Shown here one piece after another: positions 11,261 to 23,862 of a stretch of DNA of 64,000 bases. This DNA is from a secondary endosymbiont of Ctenarytaina eucalypti (GTDB lineage Bacteria; Pseudomonadota; Gammaproteobacteria; Enterobacterales; Enterobacteriaceae): contig NC_018419.1 of assembly GCF_000287335.1 (NCBI RefSeq), positions 806,001 through 870,000 of the forward strand, read 5' to 3'. The notes beneath the pieces were generated by a model, which was given only the letters and a program-made list of their open reading frames with translations, was not told the origin of the DNA and searched no databases. Made by a program: the position numbers and the translations under genes. Position 1 is the first letter of the stretch, and each line of letters begins with the position of its first letter.

Positions 11261-13401
11261 GGTTGACTTATAAGTTGTATCTGTATGGCCGTATATTTTA
11301 GCGGATAATGAGTTCGCTCAGTCGACAACACGAGATCTTGTTATTCAAAAAATCTTTAGTCTTTTGCATAGCTGCACGAACTGTTCCTTATTGACTATTC
11401 TTATATTCACCCTTTTCAAGACAACGCTAATAGTAAAACGCTTGGTGATATAGAGAGACGCATGTTAATTTGCAATCTATAGACTCTAGTAGTTATCGTG
11501 AACCCTGATGCAGAAGATCACTACCAGTTGCGGTATATGAATCCCAGAAGAGGAAGTGGGTGTGTTTCTCTATAAATACTTATGGTAACACGCAACAGCA
11601 CTTGTTTGGCAGTCCTGTCATTAATTACATTCCAGATGCGTTCTGTCGGATTTATATGCTACCTATTATGTTGCTACCTATTGGGTGGCGAAAGTCATTT
11701 CGGGTCACTGTGCATCACATGCATCTATGTTATTTTCTAGAAATAGCTAGGTGGTATCATATAAAGTCAGGGATAATATACGCTCTCTGGCTTGTCTATT
11801 TTGCATTGAATCAAGCAGGATCTATGATGAGCCTAGCCGAAGCCAGTTATGTCGCCTAACTTTCTTCTTCGAAAGGAAATGAAATGAGTAACGTGTACTC
11901 TACACGACCTCAGCTGTTGATGCGACGTTTCAAATAGAGTGTTGTATTCTGCATCTAGCAGGCCTGTGCATCAGTGATACCGCTGTGCGATGCATCAGGC
12001 ATAGATCATTCAATGCTGTGGCGCGGTCCACTGCAATTATGCTGCTGACGCCACCCCATTCGTGTTTCTACGGTACAGAGAAAACGTCTTGATTTTTTAC
12101 TAGAAATTTGAAGCTAATGCTATTAATAACGCCATAATTAATATCCCTAAGTCTTAATGATTCTATTATGACAATCAATGTCTTGACTTTTTTCTGACAA
12201 GAAAAGCCCCGCGACTCTAATGCAGGATGTGTAAGTTTAAAACTAAGTCACGAAGTGCTTTATATAGCCTTTAGGACAAGGCTAAATTTGTGCTTTATTA
12301 TCAGTGCCTTCGTGATGATTCTACCTATGAAGAGAAAAGGACGCAACACGTTCTCAACGAGAGGTTATCTGTCTTCAGACAGCAAATAATTTTCAGGATC
12401 AAGCATCCTGTCAGAAAAGTACGCTACGGATTTATCTTGCTATAAGCAGAATAATATAGTGCTATAAAATATTGCTTTACTAATAGGAACTGTTTATTTA
12501 AAATGTAGTAAAATTAGCTATTTATTACCCTATCTTCATTTAAGGAAGAAAAGACAATTACTGATCCCGCCGCACCAAAGCGCATCATATCATTTAGAGT
12601 GCTATTATTATCGCAAGTACATAACTGAAGGTCAATATCTAATCAGAAGTAATAATACTTTCTATAAAAAGCATCTGGTATCAGACTAAATTTCACTAAC
12701 TACAATAGGCCCGTCCTTTATTCAAAGGACGTATAGATGATTATCTAAATCTTTATTACTACATATGTGCAGGTCGCTGAATTTTGTAGCAATGCTAGTA
12801 GCACTTAACCATACTTACGATTTGTTACAAAAAAATCTCGAACACCATATATATCGCTTCAGACTAGCGACACTAGCAATTAACGTGTTGCATGTGCTAG
12901 TGGCATGCAACACAGCTGCTTGAAACATACACAAGTCCTAAGAAAAGTATTCGCATTGCTAATTGCATGCTATATAGAATTTTAAATTATTATTGCATAG
13001 GTTATTTAGGAAATCTGCTCAGACTTAACCAGCTATAAGAGTTCATAACACCCTACCTAGCGAGAGGGGAAGTATACCTTCCATGCACCCCATAACATAC
13101 AACGTCTTGATGATGAAAATATTATTATGTCAAAAACAGATATAATACATACACAAAGCATGTTATTCGAGCATCATTGCTCGTCAATATCAAAAAAATA
13201 AAATTTATGAAGAGATGAGTACATATATTAGAATATTATAGAATTTTCAAGACATATTAGACGATAGTCTGCTACTCCCTCCAGGCAAAACACTCTATGT
13301 TTGCCAGTGGCCCTGTACCCACTGCATAGCTTTAGACATCTAACACTATCTTGTAGTTTAAAAAATCTGTTTAATAAGTATCTTCATTGACCTAACGATG
13401 C
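11261..13401. other. Eroded spacer between dapB and pitA
   Basis: About 2.1 kb without a gene I can support. A 99-codon open frame (11560-11859, plus) has no recognisable domain, and one of this length is expected by chance in so much AT-rich DNA. Short inverted repeats occur at 12712-12731 (8-bp arms, 4-nt loop) and 12885-12913 (10-bp arms, 9-nt loop). Confidence 0.5.
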
Positions 13402-14949
13402 TTATATCAGCTTTAGAACCAGCCAGTATAGACCTCCTGATAGCAGGGTAGCTACCGGTAACGTCAACACCCAGGCCAATAAAATGTTTTTCACGGTCTT
13501 GATCTGCACGCCACCGCCGTCTACTATCATGGTGCCAGTCACTGCAGACGACAGAACGTGAGTGGTAGACACTGGCATGCCAGTATAGCTGGCAACCCCA
13601 ATGGACACTGCCGAAGTCATTTGCGCAGATAAACCCTGGGCATAAGTCATATCCTTTTTACCAATTTTTTCGCCGATAGTTATAGCGACCCGTCGCCAGC
13701 CAATCATCGTGCCAAAAGACAATGCCAATGCTACTGCGATAATAATCCACATCGGAGCATATTCCACGGTATAGAGAAGATCCCGGCGCAAATTTGATAA
13801 GCAGCGTTTATCTACGGGTGAGGTTTCCGGCAGCTTCGCTATTTGATCGGCCGTGTCAGCGATACACATCAATAAACATCGTAGGTGGAATCTCTGATCT
13901 GCACTGAGCGTTTCGTAGCTGTCTAGATTTTCCAAGAGCAGCAAAGCACGATTAGTCGCAAATAGTACCCGCGAAAGATCGCAATGAAAAACCTGGGTGT
14001 GCTCAGGGAGTCCCTGCTCCGAACCGTAGCTACCCGCCAGAGGTGCCTCAAGCCTCGGACTTTCCGAAAATAGAAAAGACCGCCCGTCCAAAGCGAGAGC
14101 ATGAGTGAATGAGGGGAGGTGCTCAGTATAATAGTGCTGAAAATGATTTACCCCATCTCGAGTGCGGCTGATATCGTAACTACTAGCACTCATGTTAACA
14201 ACAAACCCCGCCGGTGCAACGCCTATCAGCACCAACATGATCAGCCCAATGCCTTTCTGGCCATCATTTGCGCCATGGGAAAAACTGACTCCAGCGGCAG
14301 AGAAGATCAAAGCAATACGAGTCCAGAATGGTGGCTTACGCTTACTATCTTTTTTCTCCCTCTCCGCAGGCGTTAAATGAATTCGGCGACGTTTTTTAGT
14401 ACTACCCCAGTAGCGACGCAGCATAAAAACCATCGAACCCGCCAACACCAGCCCTACCACTGGTGCGGCAATCAGGGAGAGGAGAACATCAATTAATTTA
14501 GGTATATTTAGCGCTAGCACTAACGAGCTACCGCTAACCAAAGCGTTTGTTAGGCTGATCCCAATAATAGCACCGATCAGGGTATGTGAGCTGGATGCCG
14601 GAAGACCAAAATACCAGGTGCCTAGATTCCACAAAATAGCTGCCATCAGCATGGAAAAGATCATTGCGATACCATGAGCAGAACCGACATTAAGCAAGAG
14701 CTCGGTTGGCAAGAGATGAACGATGGCATAGGCTACGCTTAAGCCGCCCAACAAAACGCCAAGAAAATTAAACACCCCAGACATTACGACCGCTAGCTGA
14801 GAACGTAGTGAACGGGTGTATATAACAGTAGCTACGGCATTAGCCGTGTCATGAAAGCCATTAATAGCCTCATAAACTAGAACAAAGCTTAACCCAAGTA
14901 CCAGCATTAGACCGGTATAGAACTCTAGGCCAGTGAAGAGATGTAGCAT
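13402..14949 (-). CDS. pitA: Low-affinity inorganic phosphate transporter
   Basis: PitA is an inner-membrane PiT-family symporter that takes up metal-phosphate complexes with protons. It is 515 residues (499 in E. coli) and starts [10 protein letters not shown], like E. coli. The repeated PiT signatures are intact: [19 protein letters not shown] near residues 27-45 and [14 protein letters not shown] in the second half, plus [12 protein letters not shown] and [12 protein letters not shown]. About ten hydrophobic segments are apparent, with a basic cytoplasmic loop ([16 protein letters not shown]). The central loop (roughly residues 260-390) has diverged strongly and accounts for the extra length. 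The ATG is preceded by AAGGG. It stands alone, not next to usp genes. Confidence 0.95.
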   Translation of the reverse strand: MLHLFTGLEFYTGLMLVLGLSFVLVYEAINGFHDTANAVATVIYTRSLRSQLAVVMSGVFNFLGVLLGGLSVAYAIVHLLPTELLLNVGSAHGIAMIFSMLMAAILWNLGTWYFGLPASSSHTLIGAIIGISLTNALVSGSSLVLALNIPKLIDVLLSLIAAPVVGLVLAGSMVFMLRRYWGSTKKRRRIHLTPAEREKKDSKRKPPFWTRIALIFSAAGVSFSHGANDGQKGIGLIMLVLIGVAPAGFVVNMSASSYDISRTRDGVNHFQHYYTEHLPSFTHALALDGRSFLFSESPRLEAPLAGSYGSEQGLPEHTQVFHCDLSRVLFATNRALLLLENLDSYETLSADQRFHLRCLLMCIADTADQIAKLPETSPVDKRCLSNLRRDLLYTVEYAPMWIIIAVALALSFGTMIGWRRVAITIGEKIGKKDMTYAQGLSAQMTSAVSIGVASYTGMPVSTTHVLSSAVTGTMIVDGGGVQIKTVKNILLAWVLTLPVATLLSGGLYWLVLKLI

Positions 14950-16206
14950 AGCATTTTACGCCCTTGTTTTTACATAAATGGATCGCATGGTCTGCGATAA
15001 AATGCCAAAGGAAAAAGAAAAGGCGACTGTTTTAATACACATATCACTGCAAAGCCTGCACCACTGCCGATAAACATTTTCTATGCAAAAGGACATACCA
15101 GCTTTTTAAGCTAGCATATCCTTAACTATAGCCATATTCCTATTAACAGATAAGTATCAGAAAAGGACTTTATCGCCAGTGAATCAGACTCCCTAAGACA
15201 TCAATAGTCTCAGCAGCATACAAGAATAGCAGAATAGCATGAGGCACTGGTCATCATTCCTGCTATATACTGCTTCATAAAAGCAAAAAACTAAGCTAAA
15301 AGGTCAACTTTTTTAAGTCAGTTAGGCCACCTTCTAAGGTCTTAACTACTGGCAATGTCATTAAGTCATCATGGAAACATTATTTGATATTCCTAACAGA
15401 GTCATCACAGTTAAGCACTGTGAGCATTATAATTTCCTCACACACTCATGTATTGATCGTTATCCGGACTTAGATGATTGTTTATAAATCTCTTGCACCG
15501 AACGATCAACATCGCGGCTTGTTCGTGTCAGTAATAATTTCATGCTATTCTGATAATTTTACTATTTATGCTATTCAAGGACTTATTATTAACCTTTTAT
15601 GTTATGTTACATAGCATTCCCTCTGGCGTATGTACCCCCGATAAAAAGGGGTAGGTAACATTAATTGCCTAACTCAATATAGATTGGCAATAACAGTTAC
15701 TTCCATCATCGATATGTTTCGCTAACGATTGCTTCATCGTACATTTAAAAATCAGTCTATTTATTAAATTCATTATCGCCATGGCAGCATTCGTACTGCC
15801 AGATACAGCTGTATTGCGCATTTTCCGCTGCTAGACAGCACTTACTCCATTCTCTCTTTTATCTAACATTATCTCGTCATCTGCTCGATTCGCCTTTATG
15901 AACACATGCAAGTCCAATGCTATTATCAATGACCACCTAGACGCATTGACCAGGTATTGAGACTTTTATGCTGACATACGCTATGTTTGCTAGCTTGATG
16001 AGAAATTAATAGTTCGTAGACCTGACCGTTAGCAACATCCTGTTAATCATCACGTCAGAAGATGACTCTAAAGTCCGAAGAGTAACACTACCGCTCATTA
16101 GGTAATGCAAGAGAATCCGTTCTCGAGAAAAAATATCCCCCATAGGGGCTGTAAGCGATACAATACAAACATGCGAGAATTTAATCAGATAAGTAAGAGT
16201 ATTGTT
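14950..16206. other. Spacer between pitA and pgi
   Basis: About 1.25 kb between divergent pitA and pgi. An imperfect inverted repeat lies at 15090-15125 (16-bp arms with three mismatches around AGCTT/AAGCT), and a short TACCCC/GGGGTA pair near 15632-15652. No gene or fossil was recognised. In-frame codons upstream of pgi (from 16105) are not conserved in the family. Confidence 0.5.
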
Positions 16207-17856
16207 ATGAACAACATTAATCCAACTCATACCGTAGCCTGGAAAGCACTCACACAACATTTTGACTCGATGAAAGACGTACAAATCCGTGACTTGTTCG
16301 AGAAGCAGCCGGGGCGTTTTGCAGCTTTCTCGGCAATATTCGAGGACCAGATGCTGGTAGATTTCTCCAAAAATCGCATTACTGCTGACACCTTAACTTA
16401 TTTATTAGCGCTGGCAGACGAATGTAAGGTAAAGGAGGCTATTATCTCCATGTTTAAAGGTAGTAAGATAAACCGTACTGAAAATCGTGCGGTACTACAT
16501 GTGGCATTGAGGAACCGCAGCAATACACCGATTAATGTTGACGGCAGGAATGTGATGGCGGACGTCAATGTAGTGCTGGCGAAAATGAAACACTTCTGTA
16601 CATGGGTGATCAGCGGTGAATGGAAAGGATATACCGGCTATACGATCACCGATATCGTTAATATCGGCATCGGTGGCTCTGATCTCGGCCCTTATATGGT
16701 AACTGAGGCGCTACGGCCTTATAAAAACCATATTCATATGCATTATGTTTCTAACATTGACGGCACTCATATCGCTGAAACAATTAAATACCTAAATCCG
16801 GCGACTACTTTATTCCTTGTGACATCCAAAACCTTTACCACCCAGGAAACCATGACTAATGCGTATAGCGCGCGAGATTGGTTCCTGAAAAGCGCCTGTA
16901 ATGAGAAACACGTCGCCCGCCATTTCGTCGCCTTGTCCACCAATGTAAAAGCGGTGGAAGAATTTGGTATCAATACCAAAAACATGTTTGAGTTATGGGA
17001 CTGGGTTGGCGGACGCTATTCTCTTTGGTCCGCTATCGGTTTATCCATTGCGCTATCACTCGGTTTTGAGAATTTTGAAAAATTACTTAGCGGTGCACAC
17101 GCTATGGATTATCATTTCATCAAAACGCCGCTAAATAAGAATTTACCAGTAATTTTAGCACTCATCGGCATTTGGTATAATAATTTCTATGGCATGGAAA
17201 CTGAGGCAATTCTACCTTACGATCAATATATGCACCGCTTTGCGGCCTATTTTCAACAAGCAAATATGGAGTCTAACGGAAAATCTGTCGATCGTGATGG
17301 GCGCCCTGTTACATATCAAACTGGGCCGATTATCTGGGGCGAGCCTGGAACCAACGGGCAGCATGCATTTTATCAGCTACTGCACCAGGGAACAAAAATC
17401 GTTCCTTGCGATTTCATTGCGCCAGCTATCAGCCATAATACACTGACTGATCATCACCCAAAACTACTATCCAATTTTTTCAGCCAGACCGAAGCATTAG
17501 CCTTCGGCAAGTCACTGCATTTAGTGGAGGAAGAATTCAGAGCGGCCGGTAAATCAAAAGATCAGGTCCAGCATATTGCACCATTTAAAGTCTTTGAGGG
17601 TAATCGTCCTAGCAACTCTATTTTGCTGCGGGAGATTACTCCTTATACGCTCGGAGCGTTGATTGCGATGTATGAGCATAAAATTTTTACTCAAGGGGCA
17701 ATATTAAATATATATACATTTGACCAATGGGGCGTTGAATTAGGAAAGCAACTCGCTAACCGTATTTTACCTGAATTAGTACAGGATCATCCGATTGAAG
17801 TCCATGATAGCTCGACTAACGGCTTGATTAATTGCTATAAGTCCTGGCGTCACTAA
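16207..17856 (+). CDS. pgi: Glucose-6-phosphate isomerase
   Basis: Pgi interconverts glucose 6-phosphate and fructose 6-phosphate in glycolysis/gluconeogenesis. The ATG at 16207 gives [20 protein letters not shown] and a 549-residue protein, the same length as E. coli. An in-frame ATG at 16105 would add 34 non-conserved residues. Family signatures are intact: [62 protein letters not shown] and [18 protein letters not shown]. In E. coli pgi neighbours lysC; here lysC is 22 kb away, so the region has been rearranged. Confidence 0.97.
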   Translation: MNNINPTHTVAWKALTQHFDSMKDVQIRDLFEKQPGRFAAFSAIFEDQMLVDFSKNRITADTLTYLLALADECKVKEAIISMFKGSKINRTENRAVLHVALRNRSNTPINVDGRNVMADVNVVLAKMKHFCTWVISGEWKGYTGYTITDIVNIGIGGSDLGPYMVTEALRPYKNHIHMHYVSNIDGTHIAETIKYLNPATTLFLVTSKTFTTQETMTNAYSARDWFLKSACNEKHVARHFVALSTNVKAVEEFGINTKNMFELWDWVGGRYSLWSAIGLSIALSLGFENFEKLLSGAHAMDYHFIKTPLNKNLPVILALIGIWYNNFYGMETEAILPYDQYMHRFAAYFQQANMESNGKSVDRDGRPVTYQTGPIIWGEPGTNGQHAFYQLLHQGTKIVPCDFIAPAISHNTLTDHHPKLLSNFFSQTEALAFGKSLHLVEEEFRAAGKSKDQVQHIAPFKVFEGNRPSNSILLREITPYTLGALIAMYEHKIFTQGAILNIYTFDQWGVELGKQLANRILPELVQDHPIEVHDSSTNGLINCYKSWRH

Positions 17857-19656
17857 TCACATTGCATTATAGAGCGTGTTTCGCCTCTCAGCGATTAACC
17901 TCTCTACTTAATAGAGTCATTAAATTTACTAGAGTATGTGATGAGTTAGCAGGCGGCGGGGTTTTATAGGCTATTCTAGCCGAATGAGTGATTCCTCAGA
18001 ACATAATCCGGTGCATCACTTTATAAAAATTCTTAATTGATTAATTTTCTGAGGTTTCAGGATAACTCAGACGCAGCTAGCGATCCATAGGTATTTATAA
18101 TTAGCACGTGATCATTATTTTTCTTGAATAAATAAATTGTATTCCGTGGTTTAAGTGCTTTTCTTAATGCCTTATCCTGCACAAAAATGAACGTTAGGCA
18201 TGATAAGCATGTTTTATTACGGTATTATATAGCAGATAGCATAACGCCGCTTTATGATGCTCAACCGCCGTACACATCTACCTATCCTATCCTAAATAGC
18301 ATTACTATTGTGGAGCTGTTGATTTTGAACGACGCGGTTTAGCTAAAAGTGTGTCATAGTCAATATTTTTTGCATGCCGCATCTCCATACGATCAGCATC
18401 TTTCTGTTCTTACTTAAAAAAGTACCGTAATACTAAAGTATATCGCCAGTCTTGTCAGTCAGCGATTTCCTAAGTTTCAAGTGAGTTTACGTTATCAAAT
18501 CCAGAAGAGCCGATGAATTAATTGAACCGTGATGTAGTGAATAGGCAGTGATAGCTCTCATATATTATGCTGTTCAGTGCATAATGGCTCTTATGCTATA
18601 CTCTGCGCTTTTCAGCAGCCTGATACCCGCCTGATGTTTTTACCAAAAACTTGAAGGGCACTACTGCCAAGGCTCCAGCGCTCACTATCAGCTCGTGTTA
18701 ATGTTTGCGTTATAATCTTTAGTATATTTATTCACTTTATGAAAAAATTGTCCATATTATAAAAAAGAGGATTTTAAATTTAAAAAATCAAAAAAAATTC
18801 ATACGAAGACTACAAGGATGGGCAAAACCGATTTATTATTAGCGTTTTTTAACTAAATCTATCCGGGGGAAAGCAGTCAGCGTGCCGACTACGATCAGTT
18901 TGCTCTTGCTATAAAGTGATGCATAAGACGTGTATCTATGATATTTTTTGAAAAAAAGCATTATGCTCTTTTATTGTGTCATTTTAGTAGAAAATTCTTT
19001 TCTTAATCAAGTCTACTATAATTTTTCAATTTTTAAATTATGATTGAAGATATCACACTTCATACGCTTAATAAACCGAAAGCATGAGATAATATTCTTG
19101 AATATATTTCTTTGTTAGATAACTAATACATAGTCACGCCTATTTATTATATCTTGTTAAAAACAGCGAGGCATCAAGTGGTGCACATATGCCCGATGAA
19201 CAGAACAGCATAAGTTAAAACTACCTACTAAAATAAAAAGTATTACTCATACAGCCATTGAGCGTTCTAAAGCAGACAGGAGATACATCCGAGGTTTATT
19301 AAATGACATATGGCTTTTTAGCCCTATAAGAAAATCTAAGTTACAAATAGAAAGGGAGGACAGGGCGCTATTGTTCATAAAGAACATTACTTTCTCTAGA
19401 CTAGAGAAAGTACGTGTTTCCCCTAGCCGACAAAAAAAGATGTACTGATGCTCTTCTTAAATTTCTTTTATGATTATAGACTGTTCTTTTTTAATACTGC
19501 CTGTACTGCTCGCGCCCGCTTCTTGAGAATGTCAGGAAAAGATCCAGCACAACATATGCCTACGCCAGGTGACGTCTAGAATGGAATGCATGAAGGAGCA
19601 TTAGATCACTCTTACCTCACCTACTCTTTAACTGGCTAAATTTTAAGGATATCCTT
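17857..19656. other. Spacer between pgi and aspS
   Basis: About 1.8 kb of AT-rich DNA without a supported gene. It contains a 25-nt near-perfect palindrome at 19388-19412 (listed separately). I see no clear pgi terminator. Confidence 0.5.
19388..19412. repeat. Perfect 12-bp inverted repeat, 1-nt centre
   Basis: TACTTTCTCTAG, one central A, then its exact reverse complement. It lies about 245 bp upstream of aspS in non-coding DNA. No T-run follows on either strand. Confidence 0.9.
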
Positions 19657-21399
19657 ATGCGTACTATATATTGCGGACAGCTGAACCTAGCACATGCTGG
19701 CCAGGAAGTGACATTATGTGGGTGGGTCAACCGTCGTCGCAATCTTGGTGGTCTGATTTTCATTGACATGCGTGACCGGGAAGGTCTAGTTCAGGTGTGT
19801 TTTAATCCCCGCCATCAGAATCCATTCATTCGCGCCGATGAGGTACGAAATGAATTCTGCCTACAAGTGACTGGCATAGTGCAAGCTCGCCCGGATAGCC
19901 AAATTAATAGTGATATGGCTACGGGCACTATAGAAGTTTTAGCAACTCAACTGACCATCGTCAACCGCTCTGAGCCACTTCCGATTGACACTAATCAGCC
20001 TAACACCGAAGAGCAACGCCTGAAATTCCGCTATCTTGATTTACGTCGTCCCGCAATGTCGGAACGACTCAAAACACGGGCGCGTGTCTGTGGTATTGTG
20101 CGTCGCTTCATGGATACAGAAGGGTTTCTCGATATCGAAACACCGATGTTGACCAAAGCAATGCCGGAAGGTGCGCGCGACTATCTAGTACCCAGTCGGG
20201 TGCATAAAGGCAAATGTTATGCTTTGCCACAGTCACCCCAGCTATTTAAACAGTTGCTAATGATCTCGGGTTTCGATCGCTACTATCAGATCGTAAAATG
20301 TTTTCGAGATGAAGACTTACGTGCTGATCGTCAGCCGGAGTTCACTCAGATCGACGTGGAAACATCATTCATGACTGCGGAGAAGGTGCGCAAATTAATA
20401 GAGCGTCTAGTACGAAATCTTTGGCACGACATTACCGGTATCGACCTGGGGGTCTTTCCGCAAATGATCTATGCCGACACTATCCGCCGATTCGGTTCTG
20501 ATAAGCCGGATTTGCGCAATCCAATGGAGTTGGTCGATGTAGCGGATTTGGTCAAGGATGTAAGGTTCAATGTATTCTCCGGTCCCGCCAACGACGGAAA
20601 AGGCCGTGTTGCCGCGTTGCGCATGCCTGGTGGATCGCAGTTAAGCCGTAAGCAGATTGAGCAGTACGCTAAATATATTGAACCCTATGGGTCCAAAGGG
20701 CTGGCCTGGCTGAAGGTCAACCAACGCGGCGCCGGTGCAGCGGGGGTCCAAAGCCCAATAGCGCAATTCTTGGGGCCTAAGGTGATTGAAGCAATCCTTG
20801 CACGAACTCATGCCGACGATCGCGATATCATTTTCTTCAGCGCCGATCGCGCAAGTGTCGTAAGCGATTCCCTTGGAGCGCTGCGTATCAAGCTCGGCCT
20901 AGATTTTCGGCTTACAGAAATAAACTCCTGGGCACCTCTATGGGTGATAGACTTCCCGATGTTTGAGGAGAACGAAGATGGTAGTCTGGCCATGATGCAT
21001 CATCCCTTCACCGCACCGAAAGATATTGATGCCGAGACGCTATCATCCCGCCCGATAGCGGCGGTAGCTAATGCCTACGATATAGTAATCAACGGTTATG
21101 AAATCGGTGGCGGCTCAGTGCGCATCCACGACCGCAATATGCAAAAGACCGTATTCGATATTCTTGGTATCAATAAACGTGAGCAGCAGGAAGCATTTGG
21201 TTTCCTGCTTAATGCATTAAAATATGGTGCGCCGCCGCATGCCGGCCTAGCCTTGGGACTAGATCGTTTGGTGATGCTGCTTACCAACACAGAAAATATC
21301 CGAGATGTTATCGCGTTCCCAAAAACCACCTCGGCGGTCGATCTAATGACCGACGCCCCAGCCACGCCAATACCAACGCAATGGTCGATCTATCTCTGA
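19657..21399 (+). CDS. aspS: Aspartyl-tRNA synthetase
   Basis: AspS charges tRNA-Asp with aspartate. The N-terminal OB-fold anticodon-binding domain (from [20 protein letters not shown]) precedes the class II catalytic core. Motif 2 reads [18 protein letters not shown], the bacterial GAD insertion follows, and motif 3 is [15 protein letters not shown]. Length is 580 residues against 590 in E. coli. The C-terminus is shortened and altered after LMTDAP, so the usual end helix seems lost. The ATG at 19657 is the family start, preceded by AAGGAT. A decayed nudB follows, matching the aspS-nudB order of E. coli. Confidence 0.96.
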   Translation: MRTIYCGQLNLAHAGQEVTLCGWVNRRRNLGGLIFIDMRDREGLVQVCFNPRHQNPFIRADEVRNEFCLQVTGIVQARPDSQINSDMATGTIEVLATQLTIVNRSEPLPIDTNQPNTEEQRLKFRYLDLRRPAMSERLKTRARVCGIVRRFMDTEGFLDIETPMLTKAMPEGARDYLVPSRVHKGKCYALPQSPQLFKQLLMISGFDRYYQIVKCFRDEDLRADRQPEFTQIDVETSFMTAEKVRKLIERLVRNLWHDITGIDLGVFPQMIYADTIRRFGSDKPDLRNPMELVDVADLVKDVRFNVFSGPANDGKGRVAALRMPGGSQLSRKQIEQYAKYIEPYGSKGLAWLKVNQRGAGAAGVQSPIAQFLGPKVIEAILARTHADDRDIIFFSADRASVVSDSLGALRIKLGLDFRLTEINSWAPLWVIDFPMFEENEDGSLAMMHHPFTAPKDIDAETLSSRPIAAVANAYDIVINGYEIGGGSVRIHDRNMQKTVFDILGINKREQQEAFGFLLNALKYGAPPHAGLALGLDRLVMLLTNTENIRDVIAFPKTTSAVDLMTDAPATPIPTQWSIYL

Positions 21400-21414
21400 T
21401 GGTAATCGGGAGCG

Positions 21415-21960
21415 GAAAGGAAGCGATTGAAAACAAGCAATTCTGCTATCATAAATGACAGAAGATAAACATCTAAGTACGGTACTATTCCGCAGAAAGA
21501 GGGAAAAGTCACGGTGATGGAATGAGTTGGCATTGCAAACATCTATAGTACTAATAGAATTGGCTTTTTTAAATCAATCAATACTTGGTGATAATTGCAA
21601 CCGCTCACTAGATAGACGTTCATGTATTATCGCTATAGCAAATCTCATGATTTAACAGTACAGGCTCCCTCTCATAATTATGTTTTTAATCTGTAAAGTG
21701 CTCTAACAGCATAGATAAATATGTTGGCTGTATTTATTGCTTTATCGAAACAAGAGTGCATCTCTCTTGAATGACCCGACCACCCAATATAGAGCACTCG
21801 GTAGTCTCTTTAAGTGCGTCGCTCATGATGTAACGAGTATCCGAGTTGTCGTTGAGCGCTATAGAAAAATACATTGGCTCGATGTGTAACCTTAATAGTG
21901 CTACCTCCCTAAAATGTTTTCACAATACCGTTCCCGGAACATACAAAAGACAGCGCGTTT
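21415..21960 (+). pseudogene. nudB: Decayed nudB downstream of aspS
   Basis: Pieces of E. coli NudB (dihydroneopterin triphosphate diphosphatase, an early folate-pathway Nudix enzyme) can be read in order on the plus strand. AILLS-stop-MTED lines up with SILVVIYAQD. TVLFRRKREKSR-stop-WN lines up with RVLMLQRRDDPDFWQ. IHWLDV lines up with AYKWLDA, followed by LPK/LTK. The frame has several stops and small insertions. The position right after aspS matches E. coli synteny, which raises confidence. The Nudix box itself is not readable. Individual matches are short, so boundaries are approximate. Confidence 0.55.
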
Positions 21961-22972
21961 GATCATATAACATAAAAACATACTGAAATTAACTATTGAC
22001 TAATTGATAGGACCGGTCCTGAATTTTTTCACCCTGTCTTGCGTCTTTAGTGAAGAAACATAGAAATCCCGTCAACGGGGTGTCAAAAAAACGCAGAGCA
22101 AGAGTGTGTAACCTGTCGGCGCTAGTAGATAGAACGACACGTTCAACTAGCTCTCTGTTGTATTGTCGAAAAACACCAGCACTGAGTTATAGACTCAGGC
22201 GTATTTAATAAAACACAATCATCGATACACCCGGAAAACGTCGACTGATGACGTTTACGATATATGCAACCACCATGATATTATATTTAGGCAGAAAGTA
22301 AAACCGACGGTGTTGTAGAATAATAGAGACATATCCTTATGTTACATTATGAATAATTGATTAAGCATCACTGGTCATCACTGGCACATTTTCTTATGAA
22401 AGCTTACTCAATGATTACAGATTGTAAAACGAAATTCATTCACTAAAATAAAAGCCTACACTTTATTGATTCAATAAAAGCCAAAGTTGCTTTTTGCCAA
22501 AGCAAAATGCGAGACGTACCTAGAGTGTTACTGTCAATGTGGACCACCAAGTAGCTGAAAATCAGCAACTACTAATCGGTAGTCTAATGATAATTATGAA
22601 GATATAGACAATCATTACATTCCGCAATTAATGATAACAACGGTGTATCATTTTAGAAGTATCTCTAGTTAGTCATCTTGACCTACGTGAGCATGATGCG
22701 GGTCTTAGTCAGGGGCTAAAAAAGTTAAATCGCCGAAGCGGGTTACGTAGTGAATCATACATAAACATCAACTGCATCACGTAAACATAGCCCCCACTCG
22801 CGGCTCTCTCAACAAAAACATTCGTATATTTAATAATGAATAAAAGTATGCGCTAACCTTGCTTTAAATCAAAAGCCGCGATAGACAGAAGGTGAATACT
22901 TTGTTAATTTTATAAAATGTAAATATCATCGGTATTGTCAATTTACTCCGCCTCACCCTCTGAGACATTAAA
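21961..22972. other. Spacer between nudB and pdhR fossils
   Basis: About 1 kb of stop-rich DNA. An 8-bp inverted repeat (CTTTATTG/CAATAAAG) lies at 22461-22479. No gene or fossil was recognised, although yebC and ruv genes would follow nudB in E. coli. Confidence 0.45.
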
Positions 22973-23692
22973 CAACGGCCTATAGCTAGAGCCGATCACC
23001 CCAGCAATCGGCTTTCATAGAACCAAAGTTGTAATGTTTATGCTCGAAGAGGCGCTGTACACCAGAGCAATATTTTCTCTAGCGCGTGTGCTCGTGAAAG
23101 CATTTGAGGTCTCACTCCCCCTCGCAGTTGAGGCCATCTAGCGAATAGCAACCACAGACTTGCCGCAGTGACAGCAGGGAAAAACGTTTTTGAAAATTTC
23201 AATTTTGGAAAAGCTTCAGCGATCCGCCGACCTTCAATATGAGCGGAATCTCTTAAGTCGCAATACGACCTGTTGGATACCCTTTATTGCCCCCGAAAGG
23301 TATTGCTACCCATTATTTCAAAGACGCGGGGGGAGATGGCAGGCTTTCTCGAGCATATTCAGTGCACTCCAATCAGGCACCGTCGGATACCGACGATCTT
23401 GACGAAAATATCGACGCTTGCAGGCATTGTTAAATCGCCGTTATCGACCCCGCGCAGAGACAATGCCCGTTTATTGCATCTGTTGCACTGGATGAAATCC
23501 CGATGCTGAGAAATAACATAATAACTCAGACTGTTGACTTGCTATATCTGCAGCCGGCCATCTTGTGGAGAGCTAGTAGGCAACGTACTGGCATTTTGTG
23601 GAAAAACCTCATGTAAGAGAAAAACAGGCCAGATATCACAGCGAAATCTGGCGTTTCTTGAAGAAATTTTTTCTAGACTTAGATCGGAGTAA
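22973..23692 (+). pseudogene. pdhR: Decayed pdhR, regulator of the pyruvate dehydrogenase operon
   Basis: Directly upstream of aceE, in the E. coli position, a GntR-family PdhR fossil can be followed nearly end to end. LARVLVKAFEVSLP matches PERELAKQFDVSRP in the winged-helix domain. FWKSFSDP matches LWQSFSDP, SQYDLLDT matches SQYDLLET, NARLLHLLHWM matches NVVLLHLLRCM, and RNLAFLEEI matches RHLAFIEEI at the end. The start codon region is not an ATG, stops interrupt the frame (for example after VEAI and at the RRQGGG region), and at least two frameshifts are needed. It cannot make a repressor. In E. coli PdhR represses pdhR-aceEF-lpd until pyruvate accumulates. Confidence 0.88.
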
Positions 23693-23862
23693 TCGCGGAT
23701 GCATATGGTCGCTACGATATCTTCAATGCCAAAAAATGCGGCCGCTGGACATAGCAGTCTGACGCGCCGCAGCGCTATAACCTATTGGTTTTGCTCCCTT
23801 ATGCTTTAACGTAAGGAGAATAAAAAAGATAGACTCCTAATTCAACCAAAAGGAATATCACC

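Noticed and set aside
11560-11859. 99-codon ORF between dapB and pitA
   Set aside because: No domain, no convincing ribosome-binding site, odd composition rich in H, W, Y and C, and within chance length for the amount of spacer.
12885-12913. 10-bp inverted repeat as part of the unusual palindrome set
   Set aside because: Arms of 8-10 bp with short loops are expected about ten times by chance in this window, so only arms of 12 bp or more were counted.
23190-23509. Two overlapping ORFs upstream of aceE as candidate genes
   Set aside because: Both are frame fragments of the pdhR fossil.
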